NCBI GenBank assembly: GCA_035358815.1
Contig: DAOPQC010000001.1
Span: 580,507-644,506, forward strand
Reading direction: 5' to 3'
DNA: 64,000 bases
Origin: Thermoanaerobaculales bacterium
GTDB lineage: Bacteria > Acidobacteriota > Thermoanaerobaculia > Thermoanaerobaculales > Sulfomarinibacteraceae
Below, piece by piece: positions 9,317-18,186 of the stretch (its first letter is position 1; the number at the start of each line of letters is the position of its first letter). The notes beneath the pieces were generated by a model that had not been told where the DNA came from, searched no databases, and saw nothing but the letters and a program-made list of their open reading frames with translations. The position numbers were made by a program, and so were the translations under genes.

Positions 9317-12300
9317 ATGAAGCGAATCGTGCTGGGCCTTCTGATCGCGCTCGTCGGGTCCCCCGCCTTCGGCGGCGGCCCGTCGCGCGACCTCGGCGGT
9401 CACCTGCCGCACGCCGTCGCCGACGCCGCCAGCAACGCCTTCGCCAGGCTGGACACGCCGGTGGCCGCGATCGCGGCCGCGGCCGACCCGCTGGTCGAGG
9501 CGCGGCGATCCGGCTTCCGGGTGCTCGACTCGAAGGTCCAGCTCGAGCTGGTCGCGGCGCCGTCTGGCGTGGCCGAGCTGGCCTCCTGGCTCGAGGCCGC
9601 GGGCGCGACGGCGATCGACAGCTCGGGTCCGGTGCTCGAGGCCTTCGTGCCGGCCGGCCTGCTCGTCGCGCTCGACCGCCATCCTGCGGTGCAGTGGGTG
9701 CGGCGGCCGCCGGTCGCGGTGCTTCCCGAGCCGTGGCTCGAGGCGGCCGCGACGGCGCCGAAGGTGGCGGTGATCTCGGAGGGGGTGGCGGCGACGAACG
9801 TCGCCGAGTGGCACGGCGACGGTTTCACCGGCGACGGCGTCAAGGTCGGGGTCATCGACATCGAGATGTACGGCTGGGACGACCTGCTCGGAACCGAGCT
9901 GCCGCCGGGAGACATGGTCCACTACCAGTCCTTCGGCGGCGGGTCGAGCTCGGCCGGCGAGGTGCACGGCACCGCGGTCGCCGAGATCATCCACGACATG
10001 GCGCCGGACGCCGAGCTCTACCTCGCCGAGATCGGCGGCACCACCTCCAACTTCTTCAACGCCGTCCAGTGGATGGTGAGCTCGGGCGTGCGGGTGATTG
10101 CGATGTCGATTACCTACTTCGGGATCTCGCCCGGCGATGGCACCGGCGCCTTCCAGAACCAGATCGCGAGCTTCGTCGCGAGCGCGAGCGGCGTGTGGGC
10201 ACACTCGGCCGGCAACTACCGCGACTCGCACTGGCAGGGGCAGTCGTTCGACGCCGACGGCGATGGCTGGGTGGAGATGGACGGGGCCGACGAGATCCAG
10301 GCGTTCTCCTCCTCGTCGAGCGCTGGCGATGACATCCGCGTCTCGCTGCAGTGGAGCGACTGGAGCGCCGTCAACCAGGACTACAGCCTGCACCTGTTCC
10401 GGGTCGACCTCGCCGAGCCGGTCGAGGTCGCCGCCGCCGACAGCCGGCAGACCGGGATCCCCGGGCAGGCTCCGGCCGAGTTCCTCGACTTCACGGTCAG
10501 CGAGACCGGGCGCTACGGCGTCGGCGTCTTCCGCAAGAGCGTGACCGGCACCCACGCCATGGAGCTCTTCTCGCTCGACGAGCCGGTCTCGGGCTCGGTG
10601 GAGGAGGGCTCGGTGACGACCCCGGGCGACGCCCCGGCGGCGATGGCGACCGGCGCCATGGCCGTCGGCAGCCAGGCGGTGCGCGCCTTCAGCTCGGCCG
10701 GGCCCGTCAACGGCCCCGGCGGTACCCTCGAGGGCGGCGCGGTGAAGCCGGACGTCGCGGCCTACGACGGGGTCTCGACCGCCTCCTACGGCGGCCAGAG
10801 CTTCGGGACCTCGTTCGCCTGCCCGCACGTCGCCGGCGCGGCCGCGGTGGTGATGTCGGCCCAACCGGCCTGGACGGGCGCCCAGGTCCGCGCCTTCCTC
10901 GAGCAGGCCTCGATCGACAAGGGCACCGCCGGCATGGACAACGACTTCGGCTGGGGCCGCCTCAACCTCGGCCCGTCGCCGCTGTCAACCTGCAGCTACT
11001 CTCTCGACCAGGCCTCGCTCGAGTTCGGGGTCGGGTCGGGCAGCGCGATCGTCAACGTCGACACCGCCGCCGGCTGCTTCTGGTCGGCGGAGAGCCAGTC
11101 GGCCTGGCTGCGGGTGCCGATCGACAACGACACCGGCCCGGGCCGGGTGATCGTCCTCGCCGAGGCCAACCCCGGCCCGTCCCGCACCGGCAGCCTGCTG
11201 ATCGCCGGCACCACGGTGCCGGTGACCCAGGCGGGCAACGACTGCACCTACAGCGTCGAGCCGCTGTCGTTCCGGCTCAGCGTCCGGGGCGGGGCCGAGG
11301 AGCTCGAGGTGAGCGCCCCGGCCGGCTGCGACTGGACCGCGGCCTCGCAGGAGGACTGGATCGTGGTGACGGGTGGGGCGAGCGGGAGCGGCAGCGGGAC
11401 CGTGACCTTCGCGATCGGCGAGAACAGCCTCACCTGGCCGGCGTCCCCGCGCACCGGCACCCTGCTGGTGGCCGGGCAGACGGTGGAGGTCCATCAGCTC
11501 GCCTTCGGCTACCGCTACATGGTGGGGGGCATCGCCGAGACCGCCGGCGCCGCCGGCACTCGCTGGAAGTCGAGCCTGGCGCTCGCCAACCCGAGGTCCG
11601 AGCCGGTCGACGCGACCCTGACCTACCGCCACCAGGACGGCACCGACTCCGCCGAGCTCACCGTTCCCGGCGAACACATCGTTGAGGTCGACAACGTCGC
11701 GGTCGAGCTGTTCGGCCGGCCAGACTCGTCGGGCGTCGTCGACGTCCAGGCGAGCGACCAGCTCTTGGTCACCGCCCGGACCTACAACGACGCCCCGGCC
11801 GGGACCTTCGGCCAGTACCTGCCGGGCGTCATGTCGGACGAGGCCGTCTCCACCGGCCAGCGGGGCGTGCTGTCGCAGCTTTCGAGCAACGCCGCCTTCC
11901 GGACCAACATCGGCTTCGTCAACCTCGGCGGCTACCCGGCGCAAGCGAGGATCCGGCTGTTCGACGGCGGCGGTGCTGCCCGCGGTTCCGAGCTCGTCGA
12001 GCTGGTGCCGGCCGGTCGCTGGCTCCAGGTCAACCGGGTGTTCCAGGCGGCCGGCGCCGGCACCTGCCAGGGCTGCTACGCCCTCATCGACGCCGTCAGC
12101 GACGGCGAGGCCTGGATCTGGGCCTACGCCTCAGTGGTCGACAACGGCTCCGGCGACCCGACCACGATCCCGCTCACGATCCTCTACGACAACGTGCCGG
12201 ATGCCGATGTGCTGGTGGCCGGGATCGCCGACATCGACGGCGCCGAGGGCACCCGCTGGGCCTCGAACCTCGCGTTGCTCAACCTGTCGGGCGCTGCGAT

Positions 12301-12886
12301 CAACGGGACCGCCGAGTACCGTTACGGCGGCGGCACGGCGCAGGCCGACTTCGCGGTCGGCGACGGCGAGCTCCTCGAGTGGGAGAACGTGGCCGTCGCG
12401 CTCGGCGCGCCCGACTCCTCGGGCGCGGTGGCGATCGTCGCCGACGGGCCGGCCGTGGTCACCGCCCGCACCTTCAACAACGCGCCCGAGGGGACCTTTG
12501 GCCAGTTTCTGCCTGGCGTGGGCGCGAGCTCCGCGACCGGCCCCCCCCAGGGACTGAACGGCAGCCTGTACCAGATCAAGAGCACCGGCGACTTCCGGAC
12601 CAACGTCGGCTTCACCAACTTCAGCGACGCGCCGTGCGACGTCACCGTCACCCTGCACGGTGCCGACGGCAGCCAGCTCGGCAGCCCGGTGAGCGTGACC
12701 GGCATCCCGGCCGGCCGCTGGAAGCAGGTCAACCGGATCTTCGAGGCCGCCGGCGCTGGCGAGTGCCCGATCGGCTACGCCGTGGTGACGCCAGTGACGC
12801 CCGGCTGCCTGGTCTGGGCCTACGCCTCGGTGGTCGACAACGGCTCCGGCGACCCGACCACGATCCCTATGGTCAAGGCCTACTAG
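9317..12886 (+). CDS. Secreted subtilisin-like (S8) protease with BACON domains
   Basis: A 1189-aa secreted protein. The ATG at 9317 has a GGAGG site and begins a signal peptide (MKRIVLGLLIALVGSPAFGG). The S8 catalytic triad is readable: Asp181 (VGVIDIE), His217 (VHGTAVAEI) and Ser499 (GTSFACPHVAG), with a long beta-rich insert between His and Ser. Two BACON-type domains follow (about residues 556-640 and 642-730, each starting C-[ST]-Y and ending with a VTQAG/VHQ strand). The last 450 residues are two tandem copies of a roughly 230-residue module, each containing GTRW, VTAR, GTFGQ, DFRTN-like and WAYASVVDNGSGDPTTIP. It probably acts on proteins or glycoproteins outside the cell, with the C-terminal modules for binding or anchoring (inference). 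Confidence 0.9.
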   Translation: MKRIVLGLLIALVGSPAFGGGPSRDLGGHLPHAVADAASNAFARLDTPVAAIAAAADPLVEARRSGFRVLDSKVQLELVAAPSGVAELASWLEAAGATAIDSSGPVLEAFVPAGLLVALDRHPAVQWVRRPPVAVLPEPWLEAAATAPKVAVISEGVAATNVAEWHGDGFTGDGVKVGVIDIEMYGWDDLLGTELPPGDMVHYQSFGGGSSSAGEVHGTAVAEIIHDMAPDAELYLAEIGGTTSNFFNAVQWMVSSGVRVIAMSITYFGISPGDGTGAFQNQIASFVASASGVWAHSAGNYRDSHWQGQSFDADGDGWVEMDGADEIQAFSSSSSAGDDIRVSLQWSDWSAVNQDYSLHLFRVDLAEPVEVAAADSRQTGIPGQAPAEFLDFTVSETGRYGVGVFRKSVTGTHAMELFSLDEPVSGSVEEGSVTTPGDAPAAMATGAMAVGSQAVRAFSSAGPVNGPGGTLEGGAVKPDVAAYDGVSTASYGGQSFGTSFACPHVAGAAAVVMSAQPAWTGAQVRAFLEQASIDKGTAGMDNDFGWGRLNLGPSPLSTCSYSLDQASLEFGVGSGSAIVNVDTAAGCFWSAESQSAWLRVPIDNDTGPGRVIVLAEANPGPSRTGSLLIAGTTVPVTQAGNDCTYSVEPLSFRLSVRGGAEELEVSAPAGCDWTAASQEDWIVVTGGASGSGSGTVTFAIGENSLTWPASPRTGTLLVAGQTVEVHQLAFGYRYMVGGIAETAGAAGTRWKSSLALANPRSEPVDATLTYRHQDGTDSAELTVPGEHIVEVDNVAVELFGRPDSSGVVDVQASDQLLVTARTYNDAPAGTFGQYLPGVMSDEAVSTGQRGVLSQLSSNAAFRTNIGFVNLGGYPAQARIRLFDGGGAARGSELVELVPAGRWLQVNRVFQAAGAGTCQGCYALIDAVSDGEAWIWAYASVVDNGSGDPTTIPLTILYDNVPDADVLVAGIADIDGAEGTRWASNLALLNLSGAAINGTAEYRYGGGTAQADFAVGDGELLEWENVAVALGAPDSSGAVAIVADGPAVVTARTFNNAPEGTFGQFLPGVGASSATGPPQGLNGSLYQIKSTGDFRTNVGFTNFSDAPCDVTVTLHGADGSQLGSPVSVTGIPAGRWKQVNRIFEAAGAGECPIGYAVVTPVTPGCLVWAYASVVDNGSGDPTTIPMVKAY

Positions 12887-12916
12887 GGCTCTGGTGCCAG
12901 AGCTCACGGAGGAGAC

Positions 12917-13702
12917 ATGGCACGACACGCCGGCACCCACCGCATCCTGAGGGCGTTCGTCGAGGGCCGGCCGGAGTGGCTGCTGGCGCGGGGCAGCGGG
13001 GCGTTCCTGCTGCCCGAGGGCCCGTACGGCGCCGATCCCCCGGTCGGCCGGCGAATCGGCGCGCCCGGGGAGCTGCAGCTCCTCGCCCCGACCGTGCCGA
13101 CCAAGATCATCGGCATCGGCCGCAACTACGTGGCCCACGCCGCCGAGCACGGGGTCGAGGTGCCGGCCGAGCCGCTGCTGTTTCTGAAACCGCCATCGAG
13201 CCTCCTCGATCCCGATGGGACGATCGTGGCGCCGGCGCTGTCCGAGCGCGTCGAGTACGAGGGCGAGCTGGCCCTGGTCATCGGCCGCCGCTGCAAGGCG
13301 GTCGCCGAGCCCGAGGCGTGGGCGCACGTGCTCGGCGTCACCTGCGGCATCGACGTCACCGCCCGCGACCTCCAGCGCGCCGACCCGCAGTGGACCCGCG
13401 GCAAGGGCTTCGACACCTTCTGCCCGTTGGGGCCCTGGATCGCGGCCGGGCTGGACGAGGCGGAGGCCGCGGCGCTGCAGCTCGAGACGCGCGTCAACGG
13501 CGTGCGCCGGCAGCAGGCCTCAACCGGGGAGATGGTGTTCCCGCCGGCCCGGTTGATCGCCTACATCACGCAGGTGATGACGCTGGAGCCCGGCGACGTC
13601 ATCCTGACCGGGACCCCGGAGGGCGTCGGCCGGCTGGCCGCGGGCGACTCGATCGAGGTCGAGATCGCGGGCGTGGGCGTGCTGCGCAGCACGGTGCGGT
13701 GA
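12917..13702 (+). CDS. Fumarylacetoacetate hydrolase family protein
   Basis: A 261-aa FAH-fold enzyme (HpcE/FahD-like hydratase, isomerase or decarboxylase acting on keto acids). Conserved blocks: IIGIGRNYVAHAAEHG, LFLKPPSSLLDPDG, the metal-binding VEYEGELALVIG, and VMTLEPGDVILTGTPEGVG. A GGAGGAG site lies 7 bp before the ATG. The product of this fold family varies (oxaloacetate decarboxylase, acylpyruvase, HHDD isomerase) and sequence alone does not decide. It begins 30 bp after the protease stop and may be followed in operon by the SDR. Confidence 0.88.
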   Translation: MARHAGTHRILRAFVEGRPEWLLARGSGAFLLPEGPYGADPPVGRRIGAPGELQLLAPTVPTKIIGIGRNYVAHAAEHGVEVPAEPLLFLKPPSSLLDPDGTIVAPALSERVEYEGELALVIGRRCKAVAEPEAWAHVLGVTCGIDVTARDLQRADPQWTRGKGFDTFCPLGPWIAAGLDEAEAAALQLETRVNGVRRQQASTGEMVFPPARLIAYITQVMTLEPGDVILTGTPEGVGRLAAGDSIEVEIAGVGVLRSTVR

Positions 13703-13730
13703 GCGCGTGGCGGCCCACGGAGCCACGCCG

Positions 13731-14576
13731 ATGGAAGGGCGCGTCTGCGTGATCACCGGGGCGAGCTCCGGGATCGGCCGCGCCGCCGCCCTCGATCTGG
13801 CGGCGCTCGGCGCCAGGGTCGTGATCGTGGCGCGTGACCCCGGCCGCGGGGCAGCGGCGAGGGACGAGGTCGCGGCCGCGACTGGACGCCGCGACGTCGC
13901 TCTGGAGATCGCCGACCTGCGGTCGCAGCGCGAGGTCCGCGACCTCGCCGGGAGGCTGCTGGCGGCGGAGGCCGCGATCCACGTGCTCGTCAACAACGCC
14001 GGCCTCACCCTGAGTGAGCGTCGCCTCACCGAGGACGGCCTCGAGGAGACCTTTGCCGTCAACCACCTCGCGCCGTTCCTGCTCACCGGCCTGCTGCTCG
14101 ACCGGCTGCGGGCGAGTGCGCCGGCGCGGGTGGTGACCGTGGCCTCGGCAGCCCATCGCGCCGCCGTCATCCCGTTCGACGATCTCAACGGCGAGCGCGG
14201 CTTCTCGGGCTGGCGGGCCTATGGCTGGACCAAGCTCGCCAACATCCTGTTCACCGCCGAGCTGGCGCGGCGGCTCGACGGCTCGGGGGTGACCGCCACC
14301 TGCCTCCACCCGGGAGTGGTGGCGACCGGCTTCGCCCGCGAAGGGCCGCTGCTGGTCCGGGAGTTTCAGCGCCGCCTCGGCCGCCACCTCCTGCTCGACC
14401 CGAAGCGCGGAGCGGACACGCTGGTGTGGCTGGCTGCCTCGGCCGAGGTCGAGGGGGCCAGCGGCGGCTACTACGCCAACCGGCGGCCGGTGACGCCGGC
14501 GAAGGCGGCCCGCGATGCGGCGGCGGCACGCCGGCTGTGGGAGATCAGCGAGCGGCTGACCGGCCTCGCCGGCTGA
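13731..14576 (+). CDS. Short-chain dehydrogenase/reductase, retinol dehydrogenase-like
   Basis: A 281-aa classical SDR that oxidises or reduces a carbonyl with NAD(P). Visible motifs: TGASSGIGR cofactor loop near residue 8, NNAG near 92, and the catalytic YGWTK. The pattern (VNHLAPFLLTGLLLDRL and the YGWTK) resembles the retinol dehydrogenase/WW-oxidoreductase branch. A GTG 24 bp upstream is also in frame; the ATG is preferred because a GGAG lies 8 bp before it. Substrate unknown. Confidence 0.85.
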   Translation: MEGRVCVITGASSGIGRAAALDLAALGARVVIVARDPGRGAAARDEVAAATGRRDVALEIADLRSQREVRDLAGRLLAAEAAIHVLVNNAGLTLSERRLTEDGLEETFAVNHLAPFLLTGLLLDRLRASAPARVVTVASAAHRAAVIPFDDLNGERGFSGWRAYGWTKLANILFTAELARRLDGSGVTATCLHPGVVATGFAREGPLLVREFQRRLGRHLLLDPKRGADTLVWLAASAEVEGASGGYYANRRPVTPAKAARDAAAARRLWEISERLTGLAG

Positions 14577-14609
14577 GCCGCGCCGGCGGTTTCGCCACAG
14601 GGCTCGGCC

Positions 14610-15995
14610 TCACTTCCAGTGGGCGGTGACGAACTCGTCGACCTCGGGCAGTCCGCCCTGCAGGATCAGGTAGCCGTTGTGGGGCTCGCGGTCGGTGATC
14701 TCGCGGTTGACCGGGGTCCGCATCATCTCCATCACCCGGTCGTGGTCGTCGGTGTGGCCGAGCACCCAGCCCAGCTTCATCAGCGCCGTCTCGGGCAGCA
14801 TGTTGTCGAGCGGCACGATCCCGATGTCGAGCAGGTCGCGGCCGGTGTCGTAGACGTACATCTGGGCGTAGCCCCACAGCGTCTGGACGGTCATCACGAT
14901 GTGCACGCCGGCGGCGATCGCACGCTTGAGCGCCGGGTAGAGCGGGGCGTTGACGTGGCCGAGGCCGGTCCCCGCGATGACGATCCCGCGGTAGCCCTTC
15001 TCGACCAGGGCGTCGACCAGGTCGGGGTGCATGCCCGGGTAGTAGTAGAGGATCGTCACCCGGTTGTCGTGGGCGGTGTCGATCCGCACCTTGCGCGCGC
15101 GGTCGCGGGGCAGGTGGTCGGCGTTCAGGATTTCGAACGACTCCCGGCTCACCATGCACAGCGGGATGTCGCCCACGGTGCGGAAGGTGCTGCGGTACGA
15201 CGAGTGCATCTTGCGACAGCGAGTGCCGCGGTGGAGCAGGCCGTAGCTGTCCGAGGTCGGGCCGAACATGCAGATGACGACCTCGGCGATGTCGCCGTAG
15301 GCGGCCGCGCGCACCGCATGGATCAGGTTGAGCGCGGCGTCCGACGACGGACGGTCCGATGATCGCTGGCTTCCGACCAGCACGATCGGGACCGGCGAGC
15401 TCTGCACCATGAAGCTCAGGATCGCCGCGGTGTGGCCCATGGTGTCGGTGCCGTGGCCGATGACCACGCCGTCCGCCCCGCCTTCGATCTCGCGGCCGAT
15501 GTTCTCGGCGAGGGTCACGTACTCCGGCCAGCCCATGTTCTCGGAGAACACGCCGAACAGCTTGCGGGTCGTCAGGTTGCAGATGTCGGCGAGCTCGGGC
15601 ACCGCGCCGTACAGCTCGCCGGGGGTGAAGGCCGGGATCACGGCCCCGGTCCGGTAGTCGAGCCGCGACGCGATGGTCCCGCCGGTCCCGAGCAGGGTCA
15701 CCGCGGGCAGCTGCGGCCGCACCGGGAAAGCCTTCTCGGGGATCTTGTAGACCGCCTCACGGTAGCCGATCTCCTCGATGCTGGTCACCCGGTCGACGTG
15801 GACGCCGACGTTGTAGCCGTTGCGCATCTTGAGCACGAGGTGGAGGTCGTCGAAGGACTCCGAGCGGGGGAGGATGACCCCCTCGAAGACGCTGCCCTGG
15901 GAGTTCACGACCCGGACGTCGCTCCACACCCGGACGCCCCAGGCCTCCAGCCGGCTGCGCGCCAGGCCCCGGTATCCCCGCAGCGGGTCGGTCAT
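14610..15995 (-). CDS. gatD: Glutamyl-tRNA(Gln) amidotransferase subunit D (archaeal type)
   Basis: A 461-aa protein with an N-terminal small beta domain (about residues 1-95, GSVFEGVILPRSE) and an L-asparaginase-like domain. The catalytic threonines are in LLGTGGTIAS (Thr107) and HGTDTMGHTA (Thr183-Asp184). In Archaea GatD frees ammonia from glutamine or asparagine and passes it to GatE, which amidates Glu-tRNA(Gln). The N-terminal domain separates GatD from plain asparaginases. The start overlaps the gatE stop (ATGA), so the subunits are translationally coupled, which strongly supports the GatDE call. Bacteria normally use GatCAB; GatDE is considered archaeal. Confidence 0.93.
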   Translation of the reverse strand: MTDPLRGYRGLARSRLEAWGVRVWSDVRVVNSQGSVFEGVILPRSESFDDLHLVLKMRNGYNVGVHVDRVTSIEEIGYREAVYKIPEKAFPVRPQLPAVTLLGTGGTIASRLDYRTGAVIPAFTPGELYGAVPELADICNLTTRKLFGVFSENMGWPEYVTLAENIGREIEGGADGVVIGHGTDTMGHTAAILSFMVQSSPVPIVLVGSQRSSDRPSSDAALNLIHAVRAAAYGDIAEVVICMFGPTSDSYGLLHRGTRCRKMHSSYRSTFRTVGDIPLCMVSRESFEILNADHLPRDRARKVRIDTAHDNRVTILYYYPGMHPDLVDALVEKGYRGIVIAGTGLGHVNAPLYPALKRAIAAGVHIVMTVQTLWGYAQMYVYDTGRDLLDIGIVPLDNMLPETALMKLGWVLGHTDDHDRVMEMMRTPVNREITDREPHNGYLILQGGLPEVDEFVTAHWK

Positions 15996-17953
15996 GGCCC
16001 CACCTCCAGGCTCTGCTCGAGCTCCGCCGCCACCTCGAGCGCCGGGACGCGGCCCCGCAGGTCGCCCATGACCCGTCCCATCAGGTAGCGGACGAGCTGG
16101 TCGCGGGTGCCGTCCGCGCGGATCGGCCGGGCGCTGCGAGCGACGACCGCGAGCCGCTCCCGCCACCCCGCGGGCGGGCGGCCGAGCCCGGCGCTGTCGA
16201 GCCACGGCGCGAGGTCGGCTTCGGGCGCGTCGGCGAGCCGACGGACCAGCCGGTCAATCGCTTCCCACAGCACCGGCCGCTCGCCGAGCAGCCGGAACAG
16301 CTCGCGCCAGCGCGGCCGGGGCACCCGGTCGACCGCCACTCCGGCTCGGCGCAGGCCCTTCAGGCGCTCGCCGAAGAAGGTGCAGGCCCGCCGCAGGTCG
16401 CTGCCTTCCGCCACCACCTCGTCGACCACCGCCGCCCCGCCGCGCCGGATCAGGAAGTGCGCCGTCGGCAGCGGGACGCCGGCCGCCGCGTAGCGCGCCT
16501 CTCGCGTCCACGGCGGCTCGGGCAGGGGCGTCCGCAGCCGCTCGACCCGGTCGCGGGTGATCGCCTGCGGCGGGCTGTCGGTATCCGGGTACATGCGATC
16601 CGGTCCGGGCAGGATCCGCTCGAAGTCGGTGCTGCCGTCGGCGAACGGCTGGCGGGTCTCGTTGGGGATCCCGTCCACGGCGTCGACGTAACGCAGCCGG
16701 ATCTCGTCGGCGGCGGTGACGGTGTCGTCCTCGGCGCCCCACACCACGACCAGGGCGTCGTCGGGGCCGCACCCCGTCCGCTGGCGCAGCTGCTTGAGCT
16801 CGCGGGTCGCGCCGTCGTAGTCCGGCCACTTGTCCGAGTGGAGCAGGATCGGCTGCTGGTCGAGCGCGGCGATCACCCGCACCCGGCCGCGCAGCTCCTC
16901 GGCGAAGCTGTAGTCGGGCTGGGTGGGCCAGCGCAGCGTGCCGGCGAGGCGGGGCAGCCGGACCGCGCGCACCGTGAACGGCCCGCGGCCACGCTCCAGG
17001 GTGCGCCGGCGGCCCTCCTCGCCCAGAGCGCGCTCCCAGGTGTCGCGGTGCAGGCAGGCGAGCGCCGATCGCTCGACCAGCTCGGTCACGTCGCGGTGCT
17101 CGACGACGACGTCGGCGGCCGAGGCGAAGCCGCGGCGCGCCAGCTCGTCACGCAGCGCGAGCAGGTTGACCTGGCGGACCGCCTCGCCGTGGACCAGCCG
17201 CGGCGCCCAGCCCGCCTTGGGGACGCCCTTGATCTCGACCCGGCGGCCGCCGCGCACCGACACGTTGATGTCCTGGCGGCTGGCCCCGATGCCGACCCGG
17301 ACGTGGCCGGTGCTGCGGCACACCCGGCCGATCAGCAGGATCGCCTCCTCCACCTCGTCGGGGGTGTGCAGGTCGGGCCCGGTCACGGTCTCGATCAGCG
17401 GCATGCCGAGCCGGTCGGTCCGCCAGACGATCAGGTGGCCGCGGTCGGTGACCTCGCGACAGGAGTCCTCCTCGACGCTGACCTGGGTGATGGTGAGCTC
17501 GCGGCCCCGGAACGGCAGCCGGCCGTTGACGCCGACGATCGCGGTCCGCTGGAAGCCGGTCGGGATCGAGCCGTCGAGGTACTGCTTGCGGGCGATGTGG
17601 ACCTCGTCGACGATGTCGCAGCCGAGCATCAGGCACTGCTCGATGGCGATGTCGATCGCCTGCGGGTTGACCAGGAACGGCGGGGTGTCGTCCATCTCGT
17701 AGGTGCAGACGTTCGACTTGTGGAGCAGGTAGATGATGTTCTTCTTGGTCTTGAACTCCATCAGCGCCGTGCCGTCGTACTCGCCGAGCTCGGACAGCGT
17801 CGGGCGCATGTGCCGCAGGACCGAGCCGTCATGGGTCGTCGTGTACAGCCCGGCCGGGCAGTGGCAGAACATCTTCTTGTCGGTGAGGAGCTGCTGGTGG
17901 ACCTCGAGGCCGACCATCAGCCCGACCTCGGCGTAGTCGATCGTCTGCTGCAC
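15992..17953 (-). CDS. gatE: Glutamyl-tRNA(Gln) amidotransferase subunit E (archaeal type)
   Basis: A 653-aa GatB-like kinase/transamidase. The N-terminus reads GLMVGLEVHQQLLTDKKMFC, then RPTLSELGEYDGTALMEFK, which is GatE-type (GatB has a shorter version). IPTGFQRTAIVG and VSVEEDSCREV form the active-site region. An AspRS-like insertion (roughly residues 330-450, including RLPRLAGTLRW) is present, and a C-terminal YqeY-like tail domain binds tRNA. Length matches archaeal GatE (about 620-650 residues), longer than GatB. GTG start with GGGGGAG ribosome site. It is first in the gatE-gatD operon. Confidence 0.93.
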   Translation of the reverse strand: MQQTIDYAEVGLMVGLEVHQQLLTDKKMFCHCPAGLYTTTHDGSVLRHMRPTLSELGEYDGTALMEFKTKKNIIYLLHKSNVCTYEMDDTPPFLVNPQAIDIAIEQCLMLGCDIVDEVHIARKQYLDGSIPTGFQRTAIVGVNGRLPFRGRELTITQVSVEEDSCREVTDRGHLIVWRTDRLGMPLIETVTGPDLHTPDEVEEAILLIGRVCRSTGHVRVGIGASRQDINVSVRGGRRVEIKGVPKAGWAPRLVHGEAVRQVNLLALRDELARRGFASAADVVVEHRDVTELVERSALACLHRDTWERALGEEGRRRTLERGRGPFTVRAVRLPRLAGTLRWPTQPDYSFAEELRGRVRVIAALDQQPILLHSDKWPDYDGATRELKQLRQRTGCGPDDALVVVWGAEDDTVTAADEIRLRYVDAVDGIPNETRQPFADGSTDFERILPGPDRMYPDTDSPPQAITRDRVERLRTPLPEPPWTREARYAAAGVPLPTAHFLIRRGGAAVVDEVVAEGSDLRRACTFFGERLKGLRRAGVAVDRVPRPRWRELFRLLGERPVLWEAIDRLVRRLADAPEADLAPWLDSAGLGRPPAGWRERLAVVARSARPIRADGTRDQLVRYLMGRVMGDLRGRVPALEVAAELEQSLEVGP

Positions 17954-17987
17954 GGGCGCCTCCCCCGGCGAGGCATCTTAGCAGGGG

Positions 17988-18100
17988 CACGGGAACGCGG
18001 GTCCGGGGGCCGGAAGGATGGCGCGGGAACGGGGCCCTATCCGGCTCCCGGCTTCGCTTGCAGCTTCGCCGTGACCAGCGGGAACGGGAACGAATCCGGC
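17988..18100 (-). repeat. Composite 3'-end repeat downstream of membrane-protein gene
   Basis: On the minus strand two modules read CCGTTCCCGTTCCCG and GGATAGGGCCCCGTTCCCG, in the same orientation as the gene ending at 18187. The remainder of 17954-18186 has no supported gene. Confidence 0.7.
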
Positions 18101-18136
18101 TTCGTCCCGCGGACTGCTCCATGACGAGTCGGCGGT

Positions 18137-18162
18137 GGGCGTTGTGGGGTCGCCATCCTGGC
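18137..18162 (-). repeat. Dispersed GCCANGATGGC repeat, copy 1
   Basis: On the minus strand this reads GCCAGGATGGCGACCCCACA and then ACGCCC. It is nearly identical to 32524-32549 and related to 23682-23710. All three lie in intergenic space behind genes. Confidence 0.7.
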
Positions 18163-18186
18163 TGCCCGCGGACGCGGCTGGGGTCG

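Noticed and set aside
7015..10332. Very long plus-strand frame opposite the penicillin-acylase gene
   Set aside because: It has no domain content and typical high-GC shadow composition; the minus strand carries the conserved motifs.
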